From Chloroherpetonaceae bacterium (lineage in GTDB: Bacteria > Bacteroidota > Chlorobiia > Chlorobiales > Thermochlorobacteraceae), in NCBI GenBank assembly GCA_025055975.1, contig JANWWM010000016.1:1-64000 (forward strand): a DNA stretch of 64,000 nucleotides, read 5' to 3'. The notes under the pieces were generated by a model. It worked only from the letters and a program-made list of their open reading frames with translations. It was not told the DNA's origin and did not search any database. Positions 28,565 through 36,472 of this stretch are shown in pieces. The stretch's first letter is position 1, and each line of letters begins with the position of its first letter. A program made the translations under genes and the position numbers.

Positions 28565-29328
28565 TACTTTTGCGCGATGAGAATTAAACGAGGCGACGAC
28601 TCCATGTCAAACGGCTCGCCGCGATAATCGCCAAAGCGATGACGAATCTGAAAGCCCGCCTCCGCAAGCATTTCGGACAGCTCGTCGGCGGAATACAGCC
28701 TGACGGATTCAATGAAACGATGCGCTCTGCCGTTTTCCGCGATCGTGATGGATTTGACGACGCGCTCGCCGAAGATGATGCGCTGTTCGAGAATGTCCAA
28801 GCCGTCAATCGTTCGGCGCGTTTCGGGTTGCAAGCGTTTTCGCACATAATTGGCGTTGAAAAAATCCAAGACATACCAACCCTTCGGTTTCAAGGCGCGA
28901 GCGACGCAACGCAGCGTTAGCCTATCGTCGTCGTCTCTTTCAAAGTAGCCGAAGCTCGTGAAGAGTTGAACGACCAAATCGAACTCGTTTTCGAACGGCA
29001 GGTCGCGCATGTCGTAGCGGGCGAAACGGAGCGCGACGTTTTTTTTCGCGGCGAGTTTTCGCGCTTCCGCCAAGAGCGATTCAGATAGGTCGTTGGCGGT
29101 TACCTCGAAGCCGTTTTCGGCAAGGGCGACGGCGTGCCTGCCCGAACCGCAAGCGACATCGAGCGCTCTGGGCGGTCGTGAATCTATCGTGATGACTTCA
29201 AGCAACATCGCCACGGTTCGCTCGGCTTCTTCGAGCGAGCGATGCGCGTAAAGTTTCAGATACGCGGGGTGATTGAACCATTCCTTGAACCAATCGGAAT
29301 GAACGGCGACGTCGGACGGCGAAAACAT
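28564..29328 (-). CDS. Class I SAM-dependent methyltransferase
   Basis: ALDVACGSGRHAVALAENGFEVTANDLSESLLAEA. Stop overlaps the next start (TAATG). Confidence 0.88.
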   Translation of the reverse strand: MFSPSDVAVHSDWFKEWFNHPAYLKLYAHRSLEEAERTVAMLLEVITIDSRPPRALDVACGSGRHAVALAENGFEVTANDLSESLLAEARKLAAKKNVALRFARYDMRDLPFENEFDLVVQLFTSFGYFERDDDDRLTLRCVARALKPKGWYVLDFFNANYVRKRLQPETRRTIDGLDILEQRIIFGERVVKSITIAENGRAHRFIESVRLYSADELSEMLAEAGFQIRHRFGDYRGEPFDMESSPRLILIAQK

Positions 29329-29494
29329 CGTCGGCGATTTTTCAAAGTTACTTGAATTTTCTCGCCTCGAAAACCGCGCGTTGCGAGCTTGACGCGCAAT
29401 CAAGAAGCGCATTCGCATTTCGCTCGTCTCGCGGAGCGTTGTTCGTTGCGAGATTTGGAACGTATTTTCGCCGCATCTTTCAACCAAAATCGAA

Positions 29495-30385
29495 ATGACG
29501 GAAACCGAACCTTACGCGCCGCCCGTTCTGGAAACGACGAGCGATCTTGCCGAAATGGCGCGTCAGATCAGGCGCGACATTATCCGAATGCTCACGATGG
29601 CGCAATCGGGACACACGGGCGGCTCGCTCGGAATGGCGGACGTGTTCACGGCGCTTTATTTCAAACTGCTGAAACACAATCCCGAAAAATTTTGGGACGA
29701 CCTCGACCAAGATTTTCTGTTTCTTTCCAACGGACACATCTCGCCCGTTTGGTATGCGACGCTCGCCAGAGCGGGTTACTTTCCGCTTTCGGAACTTGCG
29801 ACGTTTCGCAAAATCAACTCGCGCCTTCAAGGGCACCCCGCGACCGACACGCATTTGCCCGGCATTCGCGTCGCGTCAGGCTCGCTCGGACAAGGGCTTT
29901 CAGTCGCCGTTGGCGCGGCGTTGGGCTTTCGCTTGAACAAAAGCCCAAATCTCGTCTATTGCTTGATGGGCGATGGCGAATGTCAGGAAGGGCAAATTTG
30001 GGAAGCGGCGATGTCGGCGGCGCATCACAAAGTCGATAACCTCATCGGCATCGTCGATTTCAACAATCAGCAAATCGACGGCGAAGTGCGCAAGGTGATG
30101 AACATCGAGCCGTTTGCGGACAAATGGAAGGCGTTTGGTTGGATCGCGTTGGAATGCGACGGAAACGACATTGAGGAGTTCATCGGAACGGTTCGCTTGG
30201 CGCAATCGCTCCTGCGCAAGCAAAAACCCGTCGTCATCATCGCGCGCACCGTGATGGGCAAAGGCGTGTCGTTCTTCGAGGGCACGATGCCCGACGGCTC
30301 GAATTGGCACGGCAAGCCGCCCACGAAAGATCACGAAGCCCGCGCCCTGCTCGAACTTCCGCCAACGCGATTCGGCGATTTCTGA
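29495..30385 (+). CDS. Transketolase, N-terminal (TPP-binding) subunit
   Basis: SGHTGGSLGMADVFTALYF, GSLGQGLSVAVGAALGF, GDGECQEGQIWEAAMSAAHHKVDNLIGIVDFN. Confidence 0.92.
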   Translation: MTETEPYAPPVLETTSDLAEMARQIRRDIIRMLTMAQSGHTGGSLGMADVFTALYFKLLKHNPEKFWDDLDQDFLFLSNGHISPVWYATLARAGYFPLSELATFRKINSRLQGHPATDTHLPGIRVASGSLGQGLSVAVGAALGFRLNKSPNLVYCLMGDGECQEGQIWEAAMSAAHHKVDNLIGIVDFNNQQIDGEVRKVMNIEPFADKWKAFGWIALECDGNDIEEFIGTVRLAQSLLRKQKPVVIIARTVMGKGVSFFEGTMPDGSNWHGKPPTKDHEARALLELPPTRFGDF

Positions 30386-31527
30386 TGCGCTTCGAGCTTC
30401 AAGCCAAAGATTCGCAAACGAGGGCGCGCGCGGGCAGGCTCGTCTTGGCGCATGGCGAGGTTCTCACGCCCGTCTTCATGCCCGTCGGCACGCGCGGAAG
30501 CGTCAAGGCTATCGAGCAACGCGAACTGCTCGAAATCGGCGCGCAAATCATTCTCGGCAACGCCTATCATCTCTACTTGCGCCCTGGAACCGAGATTCTC
30601 TTCGAGGCGGGCGGCTTGCACAAGTTCATCGGTTGGTCGCGCCCGATTCTGACCGATAGCGGCGGCTATCAAGTTTTCTCGCTTTCCGACCTGCGCGAAA
30701 TCAGCGAGGACGGCGTGGCGTTCAAATCGCATCTCGACGGCTCAAAGCATTTCTTCACGCCCGAAAGCGTCGTCGAAACGCAACGCCTCATCGGGAGCGA
30801 CATTATGATGGTTCTCGACGAGTGTCCGCCTCACGACGCGCCGCTCGATTACCTTGAAAAATCTCATCGGCTCACGCTTCGTTGGGCGGAGCGTTCCAAA
30901 ATTCATTTCGAGAAGACCTCGGCGCTCTACGGCTACGAGCAAACGCTTTTTGCCATCACGCAAGGCGGAACGAATGAACGCTTGCGCGCCGAATCTTCGC
31001 AATGCCTCGCGGAAATGGACTTCGAAGGCTACGCAATTGGCGGACTTGCCGTCGGCGAGCCTGCCGAAGCGATGTATCGGATGCTGGAACTTTCCGACGC
31101 GCATCTGCCCGAAAACAAGCCTCGTTACTTGATGGGCGTGGGCACGCCCGAAAACATCTTGAACGCCATCGAGCGCGGCGTGGATATGTTCGATTGCGTT
31201 ATGCCCACGCGCGAAGGGCGCAACGGGCGCGTCTATGCCCGAATGGGAACGCTCAACTTGCGCTCCGCTCGTTACGCGCGCGACTTCCGCCCCATCGATG
31301 AAGGCTTCGACAACTACGTCTGTCGCGCCTTCTCTCGCGCCTACATTCGCCACCTTTTGAACGTCAATGAAATTTTGGGATTGCAACTCTGTTCGCTTCA
31401 CAACGTCTCGTTCTATCTCTGGCTGACGAGAACGGCGAGAGAAAAAATTTTGAGCGGCGAGTTCAAAGCGTGGAAGGAAGAGTTTTTGGCGAACTTCAAG
31501 ACCGACAAGCCCGAATCCGTCGTCTGA
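30385..31527 (+). CDS. tgt: tRNA-guanine transglycosylase
   Basis: TPVFMPVGTRGSVKAI, TDSGGYQVFSL, ITQGGTNERLR, GGLAVGEP, FDCVMPTREGRNGRVY. TGATG overlap with the upstream stop. Confidence 0.92.
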   Translation: MRFELQAKDSQTRARAGRLVLAHGEVLTPVFMPVGTRGSVKAIEQRELLEIGAQIILGNAYHLYLRPGTEILFEAGGLHKFIGWSRPILTDSGGYQVFSLSDLREISEDGVAFKSHLDGSKHFFTPESVVETQRLIGSDIMMVLDECPPHDAPLDYLEKSHRLTLRWAERSKIHFEKTSALYGYEQTLFAITQGGTNERLRAESSQCLAEMDFEGYAIGGLAVGEPAEAMYRMLELSDAHLPENKPRYLMGVGTPENILNAIERGVDMFDCVMPTREGRNGRVYARMGTLNLRSARYARDFRPIDEGFDNYVCRAFSRAYIRHLLNVNEILGLQLCSLHNVSFYLWLTRTAREKILSGEFKAWKEEFLANFKTDKPESVV

Positions 31528-31537
31528 CGCTCAAACG

Positions 31538-33031
31538 ATGAAACGCATCGCGCACGTTTGCTTCGGACTGTTCTTCGTCGTTGGCGCGTCGGGAATTTTG
31601 TTCGAGGTTGAAAATCTCGCGCTTCTCTCGCTTATCTACTCGCTCATTGGCGGCGCGCTTTTGGCGCTGAATCGCGCGGAAGCCCGACGCGAAACGCCCG
31701 ATTCCATCAGCGTCTTGGTCAAGCCGCTTGGCGCCGTCTTGTTGATGTTCGGCATTTACGACGTTCTCTCGCTGCTGCCCGCGATTTTCGAGATGAAGAC
31801 GCTCGAACACCCGCTTCCGAAAGACGTCGTGGAGAAAACGATATGGCTTTTTCTTGGAGGCGTATTGTGTTTTTGGGTCGGATTTTTTTTGAATTTCGGG
31901 CGCGCCGTCGCCAATTCCATCGCGCTAAACGCGGCGCGCGGATTTAGTTTCGATCCCGTCGCGATCGTTCAAGTCTCGAAAGGCTACTTGGCGCTCGCGC
32001 TTGCGCTGTATTTGCTCGCGGTTTGGACGGCGGGATACGCCACGCCCGTTCAAGCCGCGCTCGATATGACGGAGTTTCGTCGCAAAGCCTTCTCGCTTGG
32101 CGCGACGACGGCGATCGCGACCTTTATGGTCTTCGCGCTGATGATTCCGAAAACGCTTTTCTTCGCTTTTCTCGCCAACGCCAAACATCGCTTCGAGAGA
32201 ACGGAATGGCGATTCTGGATTCTTTTCTTCGCGCTCGAAGCGGCGATTTGGCTCAGTTTCGGCATTCGCGGTCAGTTCGTCATCACGGGCTTTTTCGTGG
32301 TCGTGACGTGGTATCATCGCCATCGGAAAATTCCCGTTCTGACCATCGTTTCGTTGGGAATCTTGTTGGGCGGAATCGTCGTGGCGTTGGGCGAACTGCG
32401 CGACGTGATCGCGATGACTCCGTCGGAACGCGCCGCGCTGGAGCGCGCCCGCGAGCGACTGGATCTTTCTTGGCATGACATCGCGTTCGGAACGATGCTC
32501 AAACGCATCGACGCGATGCATCGCTTCGGCGAAATCGTCGAGGGTTTCTCAACGATTTATTCCGAGCGCGACTTGCTCTACGGCAAAGGCACGCTTGGCG
32601 ACCTCATCGCGTATTTTCCGCGCCAATTGCTCCCGTTTGAAAAGCCGTATCAAACCACCTACTACTTTATGGAGATGTTCTACCCGAAAATCCTCGCCAT
32701 TTTCAGTTTTGAGATGTCCATTTTCGGCGAGGGCTATATGAACTTTGGCGCGGCGGGCACGTTTGTCACGCTGTTCGTCTTCGGCGTTTTCATTCGGGTT
32801 TTGAACGAACTCTTCCGCGAAGAGCGGTTGCTGCAAAACAGCAAGTTCTACTTTTGGTATTTCTTGCTCTTTTTTCCGACGTTTTTGCTCGTCAATCAAG
32901 GCTTGACGGGCGGATTGCCGAACTTCGCGCTTACGGCGGTTTGGGGCGCGATCGCGTTGGGATTCCTTGACCGAGCCTCGTCTCGCTTCGCCGCAAGCGC
33001 AAACGTCGCAACTTCAACTTCGCAACCTTGA
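31538..33031 (+). CDS. Polytopic membrane protein, O-antigen/oligosaccharide polymerase-like
   Basis: Many hydrophobic helices; YLALALALYLLAVWTAGY, IRGQFVITGFFVVVTW, EMSIFGEGYMNFGAAGTFVTLFVFGVFI; followed by two glycosyltransferase genes. Confidence 0.7.
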   Translation: MKRIAHVCFGLFFVVGASGILFEVENLALLSLIYSLIGGALLALNRAEARRETPDSISVLVKPLGAVLLMFGIYDVLSLLPAIFEMKTLEHPLPKDVVEKTIWLFLGGVLCFWVGFFLNFGRAVANSIALNAARGFSFDPVAIVQVSKGYLALALALYLLAVWTAGYATPVQAALDMTEFRRKAFSLGATTAIATFMVFALMIPKTLFFAFLANAKHRFERTEWRFWILFFALEAAIWLSFGIRGQFVITGFFVVVTWYHRHRKIPVLTIVSLGILLGGIVVALGELRDVIAMTPSERAALERARERLDLSWHDIAFGTMLKRIDAMHRFGEIVEGFSTIYSERDLLYGKGTLGDLIAYFPRQLLPFEKPYQTTYYFMEMFYPKILAIFSFEMSIFGEGYMNFGAAGTFVTLFVFGVFIRVLNELFREERLLQNSKFYFWYFLLFFPTFLLVNQGLTGGLPNFALTAVWGAIALGFLDRASSRFAASANVATSTSQP

Positions 33032-33095
33032 CGAAGCGAGAGTCTGATTTGCGCCGAATCGACGCGCGAGAACTTGATTCAATCGCAATCGTTTG

Positions 33096-33173
33096 TGGAT
33101 CCCTCGCTTGCGCTTGGAATGACGACAAAGGCAATGTCATTCCGAACGAAGCGCATCGGAGCGAAGAATCCAC
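33096..33173. repeat. Second locus of the palindromic repeat family (facing pair)
   Basis: TGGATCCCTCGCTTGCGCTTGGAATGACG ... TGTCATTCCGAACGAAGCGCATCGGAGCGAAGAATCCA, related to the 1152..1512 copies. Confidence 0.75.
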
Positions 33174-33283
33174 TTCAAAAGAAGCAAATCGCGGAACGAA
33201 AAGTCGTTTCAATTCGCAATCTGAAATTCGCGGTTCTCTCGCTTGCGCTTGGAACGCGGGAACAAGCGTCGCTCTTAACGAAT

Positions 33284-34396
33284 ATGCGCATCGCCGTTGA
33301 CGCGCTGCTGCTCAAAAATCAAAACAGCGGAACGGGTTTCTATACGCATAACTTGCTTCGCGCCATTGCCGAAGAACGCTCGCCGCATCGTTTCTCGATT
33401 TTCGTCGGGGCGCATTACGAGCGCGCCAACGAGTTCAATGCGCCCAACATCGAGATTCGCAAAGTCAATTTTCGCAACGGCGTTCATCGAATCGCGTGGG
33501 AACAAACGACGCTCGTCGCCGAACTCAATCGCCTGAAACCCGATTTGCTCTTTTGCCCCTTTTTCATCAAGCCTCTTCTTTACAAGGGAAAAACCGTGAT
33601 TACGATGCATGACCTTTATCACCGCGTCGTGCCAAAAGCGATTCGGTGGGACAGGCGGATTTATCGGCGCGTTTTCATCGATCGATCCGCCGCGCAAGCG
33701 CATCACGTCATCGCCATTTCGGAACTGACCAAGCGCGACACGATGACGGCGTATCGCATTCCCGGCGACAAAATCAGCGTCGTCTACAACGGCATTGATG
33801 AGGCGTTTCGCGCCAGAGTTGGAGAGGAACATAAGCGCGCCGTCTTGAAAAAATTTGCGATTCCGTTTTCGGAATTTTTGCTTTCCGTCAGCACGCAACA
33901 TCGCAACAAAAATTTCGGGCAACTTTTGGAGGCGATTTGGAAATTGAAGTCGCGCGGGAAAATTTTTCCGCTCGTCATTGCCGGCAACAAAGGCGACGAC
34001 TCGGAGCGATTGAGCCGATTGACGTCGGATTATGACTTAAGCGACGTCGTCAAGTTCGTTGGCTTCGTGGGCGACGAGGATTTGCCCGCGCTGTATCAAT
34101 CGGCGAAGGCGTTTGTCTTTCCCAGTCTTTACGAGGGGTTCGGGATTCCGCTCGTCGAGGCGATGGCGAGCGGCGTTCCGACCATCTACGCCAATCGCGG
34201 CGCGCTCCCCGAAGTGTCGGGCGGTTCGGGCATCGCGTTTGAAACGACCGACGAACTTATGCAAGCCATCGAGCGACTGTGGCAAGACGAGGCTTTGAGA
34301 AAAGCCTTGATTGAAAAAGGACTTCAACGCTCAACTCTCTTTTCATGGCGCGAAGCGGCGAAAGCGACGATTCGCGTTTTTGAAAAACTTTGCTGA
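33284..34396 (+). CDS. Glycosyltransferase (GT4/GT-B)
   Basis: MRIAVDALLLKNQNSGTGFYTHNLLRAI, ISVVYNGIDEAF, FVFPSLYEGFGIPLVEAMASGVPTIYANRGALPEVSG. Confidence 0.9.
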   Translation: MRIAVDALLLKNQNSGTGFYTHNLLRAIAEERSPHRFSIFVGAHYERANEFNAPNIEIRKVNFRNGVHRIAWEQTTLVAELNRLKPDLLFCPFFIKPLLYKGKTVITMHDLYHRVVPKAIRWDRRIYRRVFIDRSAAQAHHVIAISELTKRDTMTAYRIPGDKISVVYNGIDEAFRARVGEEHKRAVLKKFAIPFSEFLLSVSTQHRNKNFGQLLEAIWKLKSRGKIFPLVIAGNKGDDSERLSRLTSDYDLSDVVKFVGFVGDEDLPALYQSAKAFVFPSLYEGFGIPLVEAMASGVPTIYANRGALPEVSGGSGIAFETTDELMQAIERLWQDEALRKALIEKGLQRSTLFSWREAAKATIRVFEKLC

Positions 34397-34398
34397 CG

Positions 34399-35529
34399 AT
34401 GAATCCGAAACGCAAAACCATCGCAATGGTCTCCAATACGGCATGGTATCTCTACAACCTGCGACTTGGCGTGATTCGGTTCTTGCGGTCCAAAGGGTTC
34501 GACATCATCGCCATCGCGCCGCGCGACGAGTTCATAGCGTCGCTTCAACGCGAGAACTGCAAGACGGTCGTCGTTGAAATGGACCGACGTGGCACGAATC
34601 CCATCGCCGACTTTGCGCTAATGTTCAAACTTTGGAAAATCTATCGCGCCGAAAAGCCCGCTTTCATCATTCACTACACCATCAAGCCAAACGTGTATGG
34701 CTCGCTTGCCGCGTGGTTGGCGGGAATTCCGTCGCTTGCCGTCGTGAGCGGCTTGGGCTATGCGTTCAGCAAGCGCGGTTGGCTTTATCGCGTCGCCGCG
34801 TCGCTGATGAAAATCGCGTTCTCGAAGGCGCAGGAAGTTTGGTTCGTCAACAAAGACGATCGCGACCTGTTGCTCGAGGCGCGCATCGTCGATGAGCGCA
34901 AAACTCGGCAACTGCCGGGCGAAGGCATCGACACGACGAAATTTTCTCCATCGCCAAAGCCCGCGTCAAACGGCAAGTTCGTTTTTCTGTTGAGCGCGCG
35001 ACTCTTGTGGGAGAAAGGCGTAGGCACGTTCGTCGAGGCGGCGCGTCGCTTGAAGCCGAAGTACCCAAACGCCGACTTTCAACTCTTGGGCTTCTTGACC
35101 GATGACGCGAGCGCGGGCGTAACGCAAGCGCAAATGGACGAGTGGCAACGCGAAGGCGTCGTCAAGTATCTTGGTTCGACAAGCGACGTCGTTCCGTTTC
35201 TTTCCGCCGCCGATTGCGTTTTGCTTCCATCGTTCTACCGCGAAGGCGTGCCGCGCGCGCTTTTGGAAGCGGCAAGCCTTGCCAAACCCATCATCACGAC
35301 CGACAACGTGGGTTGCCGCGACGTTGTCGAGGACGGCGTTACGGGCTTTTTGGCAAAACCCAACGACGTGGCAAGTCTGGCGGAGAAAATGGAAGCGATG
35401 CTCAATCTTCCCGAATCGGCGCGACTGGAAATGGGCAGAAAGGCGCGCGAAAAGGCGATTCGTGAATTTGATGAGCGACTCGTCTTGCAAGAATACGACG
35501 CGATGCTCAAACGCTTTGGGCTTGCGTAG
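34399..35529 (+). CDS. Glycosyltransferase family 4
   Basis: TIAMVSNTAWYLYNLRLGVIRFLRSKGFDI, VLLPSFYREGVPRALLEAASLAKPIITTDNVGCRDVVEDGVTGFL. Confidence 0.9.
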   Translation: MNPKRKTIAMVSNTAWYLYNLRLGVIRFLRSKGFDIIAIAPRDEFIASLQRENCKTVVVEMDRRGTNPIADFALMFKLWKIYRAEKPAFIIHYTIKPNVYGSLAAWLAGIPSLAVVSGLGYAFSKRGWLYRVAASLMKIAFSKAQEVWFVNKDDRDLLLEARIVDERKTRQLPGEGIDTTKFSPSPKPASNGKFVFLLSARLLWEKGVGTFVEAARRLKPKYPNADFQLLGFLTDDASAGVTQAQMDEWQREGVVKYLGSTSDVVPFLSAADCVLLPSFYREGVPRALLEAASLAKPIITTDNVGCRDVVEDGVTGFLAKPNDVASLAEKMEAMLNLPESARLEMGRKAREKAIREFDERLVLQEYDAMLKRFGLA

Positions 35530-36313
35530 CGCGTTTGCGCGCCGCCACCGCGTCCAAAAAGCCTTTGAGCAAATGGCGCGAGAAGGCGTTGTCTTTGCCC
35601 TCGATCCACATTCGTTCAGGGTGCCATTGCACGAGATAAATCGGGCGGTCGTCGTCCGCTTCCAACGCTTCAATGATGCCATCGTCGGATTTGGCGACGA
35701 TGCGCAAGCCTTTTGCGACCTTCTCCGCCGCTTGATGATGGCGCGTGCTGACTTCCGCTCTCGCTTCGCCAATCATCTTGCCGATTTTCGAGTCGAGGTT
35801 TATCGTGAGCGGATGGGTGTTGCTCAAGCCGCGCTCGCGGTTGTGTTTCTCGGTTTCGTGTCCTTTTGCGCCCGTTTGTCGCTCAATGTCCAAAATCAGC
35901 GTGCCGCCCATTGCGACGTTCACCAGTTGCAATCCCCGACAAATGCCGAGAATTGGCAACTCGCGCTCAATGCTTTTTTGAGCGAGCCAAATTTCCATCT
36001 CGTCTCGTTCAGGCAGAGAGCGCACGCGAAATTTCTCCAACTCGTCGTCCGAAAGCGTTTTGCCGAAAAACGAAGGCTTCACGTCTTGACCGCCCGAAAA
36101 GACGATTGCGTCGAGGCGAGCGAGCCAATCAAGATTCTCGGCTCGGAGTTGGTCAAGGGTTTTCCCGTTGGCTTCGTAGGGCAGTTTGACGCAATCGATG
36201 TCGTAGCCAAATTCTTCGCCCGATTTGAGCCAAGCGACATATTCGTCGGTTTTGGTCGCGTAGGGCGAAGTTCCTTCGTGGAGATACTCGGTAACGCCGA
36301 TGACGAGTTTCAT
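35507..36313 (-). CDS. Class I glutamine amidotransferase-like / gamma-glutamyl-GABA hydrolase-like (PuuD family)
   Basis: DAIVFSGGQDVKPSFFG, PILGICRGLQLVNVAMGGTL (nucleophile Cys), YLVQWHPERM. Confidence 0.88.
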   Translation of the reverse strand: MKLVIGVTEYLHEGTSPYATKTDEYVAWLKSGEEFGYDIDCVKLPYEANGKTLDQLRAENLDWLARLDAIVFSGGQDVKPSFFGKTLSDDELEKFRVRSLPERDEMEIWLAQKSIERELPILGICRGLQLVNVAMGGTLILDIERQTGAKGHETEKHNRERGLSNTHPLTINLDSKIGKMIGEARAEVSTRHHQAAEKVAKGLRIVAKSDDGIIEALEADDDRPIYLVQWHPERMWIEGKDNAFSRHLLKGFLDAVAARKRATQAQSV

Positions 36314-36472
36314 TTTGATTGAAGTTTGACATTGGTCGAGTCATGGAGCGCAAATTTCTCCAAAATGGCGATAATCGCACAACGCGCCGACGCGAACTCG
36401 TTATTTCCCTTGCGCTTCCGTATTTTTCCAAAATCGCCACGTCGTTTCTGGCGGCTTTTTCAATTCATCGCT

